From an uncultured Candidatus Melainabacteria bacterium (GTDB taxonomy: Bacteria; Cyanobacteriota; Vampirovibrionia; Gastranaerophilales; Gastranaerophilaceae), in contig CAKVIG010000013.1 in the NCBI GenBank assembly GCA_934754515.1, forward strand, positions 1 through 43,580: a stretch of 43,580 nucleotides of DNA, given 5' to 3'. Each line of letters opens with the position of its first letter. The first letter of the stretch is position 1. The notes under the pieces are model-generated. The model worked only from the letters and a program-made list of their open reading frames with translations, did no database searches and was not told the DNA's origin. The translations under genes and the position numbers were made by a program. Shown here in pieces: positions 1-8,375 of the stretch.

Positions 1-3
1 TTT

Positions 4-76
4 GCGCTTGTAGCTCAGCAGGTAGAGCACTCCCCTTTTAAGGGATAGGTCGCGCGTTCGAATCGCGCCAAGCGCA
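4..76 (+). tRNA. tRNA-Lys (anticodon UUU)
   Basis: Folds as a full cloverleaf. The acceptor stem is 4-10 with 69-75 (7 perfect pairs) and the discriminator is A76. The D stem is GCTC 13-16 with GAGC 25-28. The anticodon stem is 30-34 with 42-46 (one mismatch at the first pair), around the loop CTTTTAA with anticodon TTT at 37-39. The T stem is GCGCG 52-56 with CGCGC 64-68 around TTCGAAT. The 3' CCA is not encoded (ATT follows), so it must be added after transcription. Confidence 0.96.
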
Positions 77-197
77 ATTTTTATTGTCTGTTTTTAGAAT
101 TAAATTTTTTATTGCCGATTTTCGTCCACTTTACATTCCCCTGTTTTTGTCATACACTTATTAGGTTAAAAAGACTTTATAGAGGAGAAATTTTGAT

Positions 198-1736
198 ATG
201 AAAAATAGAGTTTTATTATGTATTATGGACGGTTGGGGAATTTCAACAGGTGCAGAAAAATATGATGCTACAAAGCTTTCACATCCTGTAAATGTTCCTG
301 AGCTTATAAAAGACTACCCTTCAATTAAAATCCACGCTGACGGAGAATATGTTGGACTACCTGAAGGTCAAATGGGTAACAGTGAAGTTGGTCACTTGAA
401 TTTGGGTGCAGGTAGAGTTGTTTACCAAGATTTGTCAAAAATCAACAGAGCAATTAAAGATGGTTCATTCTTTAAAAACGAAAAATTCTTAGAAGCTATT
501 AACCATGCTAAAAAGAACAATTCTTCACTTCATATTTACGGTTTAGTTTCAACAGGTGGGGTTCACTCTTCACTTGACCACGTTTTAGCCTTAATTAAAC
601 TTGCGGCTGATGAAGGACTTACAAAAGTTTATGTACACGCATTCTTAGATGGTCGTGATACACCACCTTCAAGTGCTTGCACATACTTGCAAACTGTTGA
701 AGATGAATTAAAGAAATATAACTTACCAAAAGTTGCAACAGTTATTGGCAGATACTACATTATGGATAGAGATAACCGTTGGGATAGAGTTGAAAAAGGT
801 TATAACTGCTTGTTGTTAGGTGAAGGCAACCACGCAGCGACTGCTTGCGAAGCTGTTCAAAAATCTTATGAAGAAGGCGTAACAGATGAATTTGTTCTTC
901 CAACTGCTATTGGTACTGAGGCAGAAGTAAATGAAAGCAGAATTCAAGATAACGATGCTATTATTTTCTTCAACTACAGACCTGATAGAGCAAGAGAAAT
1001 CACCAAAGCTGTAAACTTCAAAGATTTTGACGGTTTTGATAGAAAGAAAGTTTTAAACAATATTTACTATTGTACAATGACAAGTTACGAAGCAACATTT
1101 ACTTTCCCGGTTGCATTCCCTAAAACTAAGCTTGTTAACATTTTGGGCGATGTATTGGAAGCAAACGGTGTTCACCAATTCAGAACAGCAGAAACTGAAA
1201 AATATGCACACGTTACATTCTTCTTCAATGGTGGTATTGATGAGCCTCAACCTCACGAAACAAGAAAACTTGTTGCATCTCCTAAAGTTGCAACTTATGA
1301 CATGCAACCTGAAATGAGCGCACCTGAAGTTTGTGAAAACGTGTTAGAAGCTGTTGCAAATCCTGAATACGGCTTCGTTCTTGTAAACTTCGCAAACCCT
1401 GATATGGTTGGTCACACAGGTGTACTTGAAGCTGCTGAAAAGGCTTGTAAAGTAGTTGATGAATGTGTTGGTAAAATTGCTCAAAAATGTAAAGAAAACG
1501 GCGTTGTTATGTTACTTACAGCTGACCATGGTAATGCTGAAGTAATGTTCAACGACAAAACAGGCAAACCACACACAGCACACACAACAAATGAAGTTCC
1601 ATTCGTAGTTATCAACGGACCTGAAGGTCTTAAACTTAAAAATGACGGAGCTTTATGTAATGTTGCGCCAACTGTATTGCAGTTAATGGGCATTGAAAAA
1701 CCTGCAGAAATGGATTGCGACAGTTTGATTAAATAA
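198..1736 (+). CDS. gpmI: 2,3-bisphosphoglycerate-independent phosphoglycerate mutase
   Basis: Cytosolic glycolytic enzyme that interconverts 3- and 2-phosphoglycerate using two metal ions. The 512 residues are the normal family length. The N-terminus carries the metal-binding IMDGWG motif (D11), and NSEVGH places the catalytic phospho-serine at S62. The substrate-binding HAFLDGRDTPP motif follows near residue 150. Near the C-terminus NPDMVGHTG and TADHGNAE carry the second set of metal ligands of the alkaline phosphatase-like fold. An AGGAG Shine-Dalgarno lies about 10 nt before the ATG. The gene stands alone between tRNA-Lys and a helicase gene; no convincing promoter was found in the 120-nt gap after the tRNA. 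Confidence 0.97.
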   Translation: MKNRVLLCIMDGWGISTGAEKYDATKLSHPVNVPELIKDYPSIKIHADGEYVGLPEGQMGNSEVGHLNLGAGRVVYQDLSKINRAIKDGSFFKNEKFLEAINHAKKNNSSLHIYGLVSTGGVHSSLDHVLALIKLAADEGLTKVYVHAFLDGRDTPPSSACTYLQTVEDELKKYNLPKVATVIGRYYIMDRDNRWDRVEKGYNCLLLGEGNHAATACEAVQKSYEEGVTDEFVLPTAIGTEAEVNESRIQDNDAIIFFNYRPDRAREITKAVNFKDFDGFDRKKVLNNIYYCTMTSYEATFTFPVAFPKTKLVNILGDVLEANGVHQFRTAETEKYAHVTFFFNGGIDEPQPHETRKLVASPKVATYDMQPEMSAPEVCENVLEAVANPEYGFVLVNFANPDMVGHTGVLEAAEKACKVVDECVGKIAQKCKENGVVMLLTADHGNAEVMFNDKTGKPHTAHTTNEVPFVVINGPEGLKLKNDGALCNVAPTVLQLMGIEKPAEMDCDSLIK

Positions 1737-1744
1737 AAGAGGGA

Positions 1745-1854
1745 AAGTTGAATAGTTGAACAGCGTAAAAGTTGAATAGTTTGTTATAACCTAATAAATT
1801 ATTTTGAGCGTTAGCGAAATTAAAGAACCTTTCAACCTTTCAGCTATTCAACTT
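1745..1854. repeat. small intergenic inverted/direct repeat (AAGTTGAATAG)
   Basis: The 11-mer AAGTTGAATAG occurs at 1745-1755 and again at 1769-1779. Its exact reverse complement is at 1844-1854. The element fills most of the gap between gpmI and the helicase gene, and its transcript could fold into a long imperfect hairpin. There is no coding capacity. It looks like a miniature dispersed repeat, but only one locus is visible in the window. Confidence 0.55.
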
Positions 1855-1903
1855 ATAAACTCTTTAACACTCTTTAACTACATAATTATATTGAGAGAAA
1901 ACA

Positions 1904-4900
1904 ATGACCGAAGAAAATAACGTTAAACCATTAAATATAGATTTATCACTAAAGAAAAACAATGTAGATGAGTTCTTTTACAATTTGAGTGAAAACCCAA
2001 ACGGTTTCAAGAACAAAGATTTCCGTTACACGTTAAGTTTGATTTATCAGCTTGTAGAGGACGAGTTTGAGGGGATTTTTCTCTCTCCAAATTCACCTGT
2101 AAGAAATACTGATTTCTTGCTTATAAACGATGGAACGGTGACTAATCCTAAATTGTCGTTCTTTGTAACACCTACAAACAATTTTCAATTTTATCTGAAA
2201 TCTAAAGGTTCAATGTTTAGATTTACGTCTAAAGAAGTTAATGGTCAAATCGGCTACATCATGCCGTTAGATTTAGTTTTAGACTATTTTGGCGGATTTG
2301 GTGAAGTTGTTGATTTCTCTTCACTAACTCAAACTTTTGCATATTTCAACAAGCTTACACACTTTGTTATGAAGCTTATTGAAAAATTATACTTTATACC
2401 GACAGTACATAGAAAAGAAGGCGCATCAGGCGGTTCTTTCAGAATTGTTTATGAGCCGATTATTTCTAATAAAGAATCTGCAAAAATTATTAACGAGCTA
2501 GAAAACAATCTACCTGAAAACTTATTTATTAAAGGTGACAAGCCAAAAGATTTTGTAGAAAGATTTGTCAGAGAATATTTGAACTACCTTGTTTACAAAT
2601 TCTTAGGAATTAAGGCTTACCGTTTCAAAGACATCAAATCCGGTCATTATATGATTAAGGATTTAGAACAAAGATGCTTGATGAAGGGTAAAGACCTTGC
2701 CGAAAATTTTGCACAATGGTTTGATGAATTGTATCTAGGAAAATATGACTTAATCCCATTCTTCAAGGTTAATAAAGTTAGCGATGATAAATTTGAATTA
2801 AAAATTCATATTAAAAACAGAAAAACTGATGAAACGATTCTGCTTGATGAACTTTATCACGAGGATGAAATTTGGGGCTTAGATACGGCTGATATATCTA
2901 AAATCATTGAAAAACAACTTAATTATGCAGTTAGATACATGCCGGAACTTGAAACTCTTTTTGAAGATGAAGACAAACTTGCTCTGACTTTAAACTTAAA
3001 TGAAGTTTATAAAATCATTGCTCAAACGGCTTATTACTTACAAAAAGCACAAATTGACGTAATTTTACCGGAAGAATTGACTAATATTATTATTCCTCGA
3101 GCATCAATTAACGCGAAAGTTAAAGCTTCGCGCTCAGATGATTTAATGAATATCTTTAACACTGTTTCAAGCAGCGCAATTTCTCTTGATGACATTTTAG
3201 ACTTTACTTACGAAATTTCTCTGGGTGATGAAAAGATTTCATTGGAAGAGTTTAACAAACTTGTAAACGAAAGCAACGGACTAATTCAATACAACGGCAA
3301 ATATATTTTAGTTGATAAAGCAGAAGGTTTGAAGCTTGTTGAACAAATTCAAAATGCTAATCATAAGAAAATGACAAGACTTGAACTAATTCATGCTTCA
3401 ATGTCAGGTCAACTTCAAAATTACGACTTTAACTATGACGAAGCTTATGCAAATGTTATCAAGGATTTTGCAAAGCCTGTTGAAATTACTCAGCCAGAAG
3501 GTTTAAAGGGCGATTTAAGAGCATACCAAATGACAGGTCTGAAATGGCTTTGGACAAACGTTTCAAAAGGTTTTGGTTGCTGTATGGCTGACGATATGGG
3601 TTTAGGTAAAACGATTCAGGTTATAAGTTTAATTCTTAAACTAAAAGAAGAAAAGAAAATCAAAAATCCTGTGCTGGTAATTTGTCCAACTACATTGATG
3701 GGTAACTGGATGAAAGAATTGCAACTGTTTGCACCTTCTCTAAAAACTGCGACTTATCATGGCATGGATAGAAAACTTGATTTAAAATGCGATGTAATTC
3801 TTACAACTTATGCAATCATGAGAATAGATGTTGAAGAAATGAAGAAAAACTCTTGGGGCATGATTGTTGTAGACGAAGCTCAAAACATTAAAAACCCTGA
3901 CACGGCGCAAACTTTGGCGATTAAATCACTAAAATCAGATATCAAGATTGCAATGACAGGTACTCCGGTGGAAAACCGTCTTACAGAGCTTTGGAGTATT
4001 TTCGACTTCATTAACAAAGGTTATTTAGGCTCTTTGAAGGAATTCCAAAAGAGTTATGCCGTGCCTATTGAAAGATTTAAAGAAAAAACAAGAGCGTCAA
4101 AACTTAAACTTTCTGTTTCTCCATTCGTTTTAAGACGTTTGAAAACCGATAAACACGTAATTTCGGATTTACCTGATAAGATGGTAATGAACGATTACTG
4201 CTATTTGGCTAAATCTCAAGCGATTCTTTACGAAAAAACGCTTAATGAAATGATGGAAAAAATCAGCGGGTTTACAGGTGTTAATAGACGCGGTAATATT
4301 TTCAAGCTTATTACAGCGCTTAAACAAATTTGTAACCACCCTTATCAATTCTTAAAAAGCGGTGAAACATCTAAAGAGCTTTCAGGTAAAGCAGAAAAAT
4401 GCGTTTCTTTAGTGCAAAGTATTTTGGATAATAATGAAAAAACTCTTATTTTCACTCAATATAAAGAAATGGGCGATTTGTTAACTAAAATGCTACTTGA
4501 AGAATGTGGTTCAGAACCTTCTTTTTTCCACGGTTCATTAACAGTTCCACAACGTGAAAAATTGATTGAAGATTTCCAAACGAATGACAACAGAAAAATT
4601 ATGATACTTTCACTTAAAGCAGGTGGTACAGGTTTGAACCTTACAAGCGCAACAAACGTTATCCACTACGACTTGTGGTGGAATCCGGCAGTTGAAGATC
4701 AGGCGACAGATAGAACGTACCGTATCGGTCAAGAAAAGAACGTTATGGTGCATAGACTTATTACACTCGGAACTTTTGAAGAAAAGATTGACGAGATGTT
4801 GAAGTCTAAAAAAGAACTTGCGGATTTGGCGGTTTACGAAGGCGAAAAGATTATTACAGAACTTTCAGACCAAGAAATTTACGATATTTTCTCTTTGACA

Positions 4901-4909
4901 GCCGGTTAA
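1904..4909 (+). CDS. SNF2-family DEAD/H-box helicase (RapA/HepA-like)
   Basis: Swi2/Snf2 ATP-dependent DNA translocase of 1001 residues. The first 540 residues form a poorly conserved family-specific region, probably the bacterial SNF2-associated domain. The ATPase core follows: Walker A DDMGLGKT near residue 565, Walker B with a DEAQ box near 656, TGTPVENR near 687, then helicase domain 2 with LSLKAGGTGLNL near 905 and TDRTYRIGQ near 935. These motifs define Snf2 rather than DEAD-box RNA helicases. Bacterial members are associated with RNA polymerase recycling or DNA repair; the substrate cannot be told from sequence. The start has a weak GAGAG ribosome binding site. The gene appears monocistronic. 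Confidence 0.9.
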   Translation: MTEENNVKPLNIDLSLKKNNVDEFFYNLSENPNGFKNKDFRYTLSLIYQLVEDEFEGIFLSPNSPVRNTDFLLINDGTVTNPKLSFFVTPTNNFQFYLKSKGSMFRFTSKEVNGQIGYIMPLDLVLDYFGGFGEVVDFSSLTQTFAYFNKLTHFVMKLIEKLYFIPTVHRKEGASGGSFRIVYEPIISNKESAKIINELENNLPENLFIKGDKPKDFVERFVREYLNYLVYKFLGIKAYRFKDIKSGHYMIKDLEQRCLMKGKDLAENFAQWFDELYLGKYDLIPFFKVNKVSDDKFELKIHIKNRKTDETILLDELYHEDEIWGLDTADISKIIEKQLNYAVRYMPELETLFEDEDKLALTLNLNEVYKIIAQTAYYLQKAQIDVILPEELTNIIIPRASINAKVKASRSDDLMNIFNTVSSSAISLDDILDFTYEISLGDEKISLEEFNKLVNESNGLIQYNGKYILVDKAEGLKLVEQIQNANHKKMTRLELIHASMSGQLQNYDFNYDEAYANVIKDFAKPVEITQPEGLKGDLRAYQMTGLKWLWTNVSKGFGCCMADDMGLGKTIQVISLILKLKEEKKIKNPVLVICPTTLMGNWMKELQLFAPSLKTATYHGMDRKLDLKCDVILTTYAIMRIDVEEMKKNSWGMIVVDEAQNIKNPDTAQTLAIKSLKSDIKIAMTGTPVENRLTELWSIFDFINKGYLGSLKEFQKSYAVPIERFKEKTRASKLKLSVSPFVLRRLKTDKHVISDLPDKMVMNDYCYLAKSQAILYEKTLNEMMEKISGFTGVNRRGNIFKLITALKQICNHPYQFLKSGETSKELSGKAEKCVSLVQSILDNNEKTLIFTQYKEMGDLLTKMLLEECGSEPSFFHGSLTVPQREKLIEDFQTNDNRKIMILSLKAGGTGLNLTSATNVIHYDLWWNPAVEDQATDRTYRIGQEKNVMVHRLITLGTFEEKIDEMLKSKKELADLAVYEGEKIITELSDQEIYDIFSLTAG

Positions 4910-4918
4910 TAAAATTTA

Positions 4919-4948
4919 TACGCCCGTACTTTATAAAGTACGGGCGTA
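4919..4948. terminator. perfect 15-bp palindrome after the helicase gene
   Basis: A perfect inverted repeat, TACGCCCGTACTTTA and its complement, starts 9 nt after the helicase stop codon. It lacks a clean U tract, so it may be a weak or factor-assisted terminator, or a 3'-end stabilising hairpin. Confidence 0.6.
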
Positions 4949-4960
4949 AATACAAAAAAA

Positions 4961-4982
4961 AGGAATTCTGCTTAGAATTCCT
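4961..4982 (-). terminator. intrinsic terminator for the ribbon-helix-helix gene
   Basis: AGGAATTC and GAATTCCT form an 8-bp stem with a 6-nt loop. Read on the minus strand it is followed by eight T residues. It lies about 120 nt downstream of the minus-strand gene ending at 5102. The stretch between also holds a GGGGAA/TTCCCC hairpin (5076-5090) and a tandem CTCGTGTTT. Confidence 0.7.
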
Positions 4983-5101
4983 ATGGTTGTTTTTCTTTTT
5001 AATTTACTCTGTTCTTAATTTCTTCTCGTGTTTTCTCGTGTTTATGTATTCCTATTAATCCCTAAATTCCCTCGCGGGGAAGTTTTCCCCATTTCCTGCC
5101 T

Positions 5102-5290
5102 CTAATCTAGTAGCGCCTCAAGAATTCTTGCATTTTTATCTGCTAAAGTATTCTGACGAACTTGTGATCTTGTGATGTAGCTTCTTAGTGCTTCACGAAT
5201 AAGTTCTGAACGTGATCTGCTTTCGTTTTCAGCTACTTCATCAATTTTGCCTAAAAAGCTTTCAGGCATTGAAATTAATACTCTTGCCAT
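5102..5290 (-). CDS. ribbon-helix-helix (CopG/Arc-type) DNA-binding protein
   Basis: A 62-residue protein. Residues 2-9 (ARVLISMP) form the DNA-contacting beta strand. Two helices follow: FLGKIDEVAENE, then SRSELIREALRSYI with the conserved SRSELIREA signature. The short C-terminal helix has no toxin-binding extension and there is no toxin gene next to it, so this looks like a free-standing transcription regulator rather than an antitoxin. AGGAG lies 8 nt before the ATG. The promoter box at 5335-5358 is shared with four other loci in the window. The 45 bp around it nearly match the region upstream of the 67-residue gene at 37243, so autoregulation and control of that gene are plausible. Confidence 0.85.
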   Translation of the reverse strand: MARVLISMPESFLGKIDEVAENESRSRSELIREALRSYITRSQVRQNTLADKNARILEALLD

Positions 5291-5334
5291 AATTGGTACT
5301 CCTTATTTTTATCCTCTGTATACTTTATTTACTG

Positions 5335-5384
5335 ATTACATATATATAAAGTATTTCAGATTTATAAAATTGCCTTTTTTGTTT
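5335..5384 (-). promoter_or_regulatory. shared promoter box, copy a
   Basis: On the minus strand TGAAATACTTTATATATATG ends about 45 nt before the ribbon-helix-helix start. The 45 nt at 5340-5384 match 37171-37215 at all but a few positions with no gap. TATATA is the likely -10; no standard -35 hexamer is evident. Confidence 0.65.
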
Positions 5385-5406
5385 TCAATTGTGAAGTTTT
5401 GTAAAG

Positions 5407-6645
5407 TTAAATTTTAAATTTGCAAATATCCCTACGGAAAGATTTTCCCTTAAAGTCAATGTCTTCGACTTCCAAATACATTTTTTCAACCGCTTTAGAC
5501 GCAGTCATGCTAGAAGTCGTTAATATAATAGTTGCGCCATAATCGGCTTCAAATTCTAAATATTTGTTCTTATTTACACTCGGATAGAATGTAATTTTAG
5601 TTTCTTCATCCAAATTATCTAAACCAATAATCGCATTTTCTTTGTTTTCTTTATTTTTACAAGTTAAAACTAAAGAAGAAGCGTATTTGTTAAACAAATT
5701 AATTCCTTCAATTTCATCGCTAAAAGAACCTACAACACAAGATTTGAACAATTCGTACAAATCTTCGTCCAAAACATCTAAAACTGCCGTTGCATCGCAA
5801 TCCTGCATGAACGATTGCCAACCTAAAACAAAAATTCTTCCATCCTCTGTCAAAATGCCGTTTACACCAAGAATACCCAAATATGGATTGCCTTCAATTT
5901 CGCAATAATCAAGCGTTGGATAGATTACATTATCCATCAAATAATATTCTTGCTCAAGTGTAAGTTTATAATTTGGAGAACATGCCCCCATACCGCTTGT
6001 AAGCTGTCCGCCGTCGCCCTCTAAAGAGTGCTTATAAGTAATAGAAGAGCCGATTGGCAATGCCTTGTAGCCATCGGTTATTGTATAAAAAGAAAATGGC
6101 GTACCATAAATATAGTCTTCAATAATCACACGCTTATTTTTTTCGATAAACAAAGAATCAATAAATGTTTTAGCGGTTTGAGTATTAGTAAAAACAGTTG
6201 CACTATTTGAATCATCGGTTTTTATTACAAACGGATTTTTCAGATTTTTAATGTAATCCATTGCCATGTTTTGTTTTTCAAAAATCCCGAATTTTGGAGT
6301 CGGTATGCGCAATTTGTATAAGATTTTCTTAGCTAAAGCTTTGTCAAACACAAGTTTACACGCATTTTTAACCGGTGCAAATATTGCCTGGTTGTTTTGG
6401 TTGAACAATTCTACAATATCAGATTTTAAAGATTTTAAAGAAATCGGTATTGTTAAATCAATATCATTTTCCATCACAAACTCTAGAATTTCAGCTGACG
6501 CGTCTTCTCTAATATCAAGACAAGTCGCAAATTCTTTCATCGCATCGCTTGCAGGGGTTACAAATATGTCGTGCTTTTCTGACAGTTTTTTAGCTATAGC
6601 GTACTCTTTAGCACTATTTCCAATGATTAAAATTTTTCTTTTCAT
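5407..6645 (-). CDS. PurD-like ATP-grasp protein with altered active site
   Basis: 412 residues that follow phosphoribosylamine-glycine ligase (PurD) along their whole length: IIGNSAKEYA at 7-16 in place of GNGGREHA, FVIKTDD near 139, SGMGACSP at 217-224, and the C-terminal FRRDICKF. Several key positions differ. The GPE motif of the N-domain is PIS (67-69). The glycine-rich ATP loop after K142 reads DDSNSATVF. The Mg-binding segment EFNxRFGDPE is LGWQSFMQDC (274-283), so both the Glu and Asn metal ligands are lost. It is probably a non-canonical ligase or a pseudoenzyme; true PurD activity is doubtful. The ATG at 6645 is preferred over the TTG at 6651 because TATAAT lies 7 nt upstream. There is no ribosome binding site, so the mRNA is likely leaderless. 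Confidence 0.75.
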   Translation of the reverse strand: MKRKILIIGNSAKEYAIAKKLSEKHDIFVTPASDAMKEFATCLDIREDASAEILEFVMENDIDLTIPISLKSLKSDIVELFNQNNQAIFAPVKNACKLVFDKALAKKILYKLRIPTPKFGIFEKQNMAMDYIKNLKNPFVIKTDDSNSATVFTNTQTAKTFIDSLFIEKNKRVIIEDYIYGTPFSFYTITDGYKALPIGSSITYKHSLEGDGGQLTSGMGACSPNYKLTLEQEYYLMDNVIYPTLDYCEIEGNPYLGILGVNGILTEDGRIFVLGWQSFMQDCDATAVLDVLDEDLYELFKSCVVGSFSDEIEGINLFNKYASSLVLTCKNKENKENAIIGLDNLDEETKITFYPSVNKNKYLEFEADYGATIILTTSSMTASKAVEKMYLEVEDIDFKGKSFRRDICKFKI

Positions 6646-6652
6646 GGTCAAG

Positions 6653-6681
6653 ATTATAGCATAGAGAGAAGAAATTTAAAA
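6653..6681 (-). promoter_or_regulatory. promoter of the PurD-like gene (leaderless type)
   Basis: Perfect TATAAT at 6653-6658, 7 nt before the ATG, with a weak TTTTAA 17 nt further upstream. Transcription should start at or next to the start codon. The divergent promoter at 6726-6754 lies about 45 bp away. Confidence 0.65.
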
Positions 6682-6725
6682 GAATTCTGAGCACATATTA
6701 ACGTTATAAAACTTGACACTCAATC

Positions 6726-6754
6726 TTGTTATCATTAAAAAAATAGTGTATAAT
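6726..6754 (+). promoter_or_regulatory. promoter of the TPR-fliW-csrA operon
   Basis: TTGTTA (6726-6731), a 17-nt spacer and perfect TATAAT (6749-6754). A TTGACA at 6713 is too far from this -10 to pair with it. The leader contains GTGTATAC twice (around 6767 and 6791), which may be a second start or an operator. Confidence 0.65.
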
Positions 6755-6827
6755 TCAATTACATGGTGTATACCAAGTTTAATTGAGAAAGTGTATACTT
6801 AAAATAAATAGAATAAGAAGGGTTATT

Positions 6828-7574
6828 ATGAAAAAGTATATTTTAGTTTTTATGGCAGCTATAATTTGCGCATCAACAATGAACTATGCTTGTGCAAAAA
6901 CTACAACATCAAATTCAACATTAGCTAACGCTATCAGATTATATAAAGCAGGTAACTATTCTCAAAGTTACATTGCTTTCAACAATATTGTAAAAAGAGA
7001 TCCGTCAAATGCAGTTGCTTATTATTATTTAGCAATGACTTCAGCACAAATCGGAAAAGAAGATGAAGCTATTGCTAATTATGAAAAAGTTATCCACCTA
7101 TCTCCAAACGGACAACTTGGACGTTATGCCACAAAGGGTAAAACTTGTTTAGAAACTCCTGATAAATGTCATGAAGAATCAGAAGAATCTGCTGAGGATA
7201 GATTTATTCAAAGTCGTTTTGGTTCAGGTTTCTCTGAAAAAGCAAGAAGTGACTATGAAAAACAAAAAATCGAAAACTTGATGAGAGAAATGAACAGAGG
7301 TAACGACGTTACACCTCAAAAGTTTAGAGATTACAAAGATTTCTCAAGTGAAGTTCCTACTAACGATGAAATTGTTGCGGCTCTAAGAGTTTTACAAAAA
7401 GCAGGCTTAAGTGATGTTTTGAATAACAACGTAAATGAAATGTCATTACTTACAGGCAATAACGAAAATAACAACAATGCAATGTTAAACATGCTTATGG
7501 GAAGCGGTAATTCTTCTCTAAGCCCTCAAGTGATACAATCATTATTGACAAATCAAATGTCAGTAGGTTTTTAA
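6828..7574 (+). CDS. exported tetratricopeptide-repeat protein
   Basis: 248 residues beginning with a signal peptide: Lys-Lys, then hydrophobic ILVFMAAIICAS, with likely cleavage after YACA. Residues about 35-95 form two TPR units (LYKAGNYSQSYIAFNNIV, then AYYYLAMTSAQIGKEDEAIANYEKVI). The rest is charged and Asn-rich with no known domain. The start at 6828 has AAGAAGG 7 nt upstream; the in-frame TTG at 6783 has no such site and would bury the signal peptide. It is the first gene of an operon with fliW (12 nt downstream) and csrA, so its role may relate to cell envelope or motility functions. No precise function is assigned. Confidence 0.75.
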   Translation: MKKYILVFMAAIICASTMNYACAKTTTSNSTLANAIRLYKAGNYSQSYIAFNNIVKRDPSNAVAYYYLAMTSAQIGKEDEAIANYEKVIHLSPNGQLGRYATKGKTCLETPDKCHEESEESAEDRFIQSRFGSGFSEKARSDYEKQKIENLMREMNRGNDVTPQKFRDYKDFSSEVPTNDEIVAALRVLQKAGLSDVLNNNVNEMSLLTGNNENNNNAMLNMLMGSGNSSLSPQVIQSLLTNQMSVGF

Positions 7575-7586
7575 GAAAGTTAAAGA

Positions 7587-8018
7587 ATGAAATTAAACAC
7601 AGCTAGATTTGGTGAAATAGAAATCGAAGAAAACCGTATATTTAACTTTGTAATGCCTATCATCGGATTTGATATGTTGCACAAATTTATTATACTTGAT
7701 CCAAACAAAGATACTTTATTCAAATGGCTTCAGTCAATTGAAGATCCGGCGTTAGCTTTTCCGATTATTTCGGTATCAGCTCTGAATTTAGATTACACTA
7801 TCGATTTACCTGACAACATAGTAGAAACTTTAGATATCAAGAACGTGGAGAGCTTGCTTGTTATGAATATAACTTCAATTCCGCAAGATAATCCAAAAGG
7901 TACAACTATCAATTTGTTAGCACCTTTGATTTTTAACTTGGCTAATCAAAGTGCTGCTCAAGTTGTACTTTCAGGCTCAGGCTATGATATCAGTTACCCT
8001 ATGTTTAAAGAAAATTAA
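7587..8018 (+). CDS. fliW: FliW, flagellar assembly factor and CsrA antagonist
   Basis: 143 residues with the FliW pattern: N-terminal TARFGEIEIEENRIFNF, the IIGF strand, then FKWLQSIEDPALAFPIISV and the C-terminal TINLLAPLIFN(L)ANQSAAQVVL. In Firmicutes and Campylobacter FliW binds flagellin. When flagellin is exported, freed FliW binds CsrA allosterically and lifts its translational repression. Placement directly before csrA (19 nt) supports the same partner switch here. It implies a flagellin-like secreted client, which is not seen in the window. The ribosome binding site is weak, so translation may be coupled to the TPR gene. Confidence 0.92.
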   Translation: MKLNTARFGEIEIEENRIFNFVMPIIGFDMLHKFIILDPNKDTLFKWLQSIEDPALAFPIISVSALNLDYTIDLPDNIVETLDIKNVESLLVMNITSIPQDNPKGTTINLLAPLIFNLANQSAAQVVLSGSGYDISYPMFKEN

Positions 8019-8036
8019 GAATTTTTAAGGAATAAA

Positions 8037-8375
8037 ATGCTCGTTATTACTAGAAAAAATGGTCAAAAAATAATGATAAACGACAATATTGAAATAACTA
8101 TTGTCGAAGCAAAGAATGGCGTCTGCAAAGTTGCAATAAAAGCTGATAAAGATGTGAAAATCTATAGAGAAGAAATTTATCTGCAAATTAAACTTGCTAA
8201 CTTGATTGGCAAGAATACCAATGTGTCTTCTGTCGACTCAGTATCTGACCTTATTAAAGGTGGAACTTCATTAAACGATAAGTCTGCGAGCGCTCCAAGT
8301 GAAGATGAAGAACTTGTGGTTGACGAAAATAAAAACAAGAAAAATTCAATAAGAATAAACAAAAAGAATGGTTAA
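8037..8375 (+). CDS. csrA: carbon storage regulator CsrA with extended C-terminus
   Basis: The first 60 residues are canonical CsrA: MLVITRKNGQKIMINDNIEI, five beta strands, and VKIYREEIYLQI with the RNA-binding Arg near residue 43. CsrA dimers bind ANGGA sites in mRNA leaders, often over the ribosome binding site. The protein is 112 residues long against the usual 60-75. The extra tail from about residue 65 is Ser/Asp/Glu-rich and ends in a basic KNKKNSIRINKKNG segment. An AAGGA ribosome binding site is present. The stop codon overlaps the next gene start (ATGGTTAA). Confidence 0.93.
   Translation: MLVITRKNGQKIMINDNIEITIVEAKNGVCKVAIKADKDVKIYREEIYLQIKLANLIGKNTNVSSVDSVSDLIKGGTSLNDKSASAPSEDEELVVDENKNKKNSIRINKKNG

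Noticed and set aside
101..120. TAAA and GCCGATTT before gpmI resembling a sigma-28 promoter
   Set aside because: The spacing is only 9 nt against about 15 needed, and gpmI is a housekeeping gene.
5102..5290. Ribbon-helix-helix protein as an antitoxin
   Set aside because: No toxin-like gene on either side and no C-terminal toxin-binding extension.
6713..6718. TTGACA as -35 of the TPR-fliW-csrA operon
   Set aside because: It is 30 nt from TATAAT; TTGTTA at 6726 has the proper 17-nt spacer.
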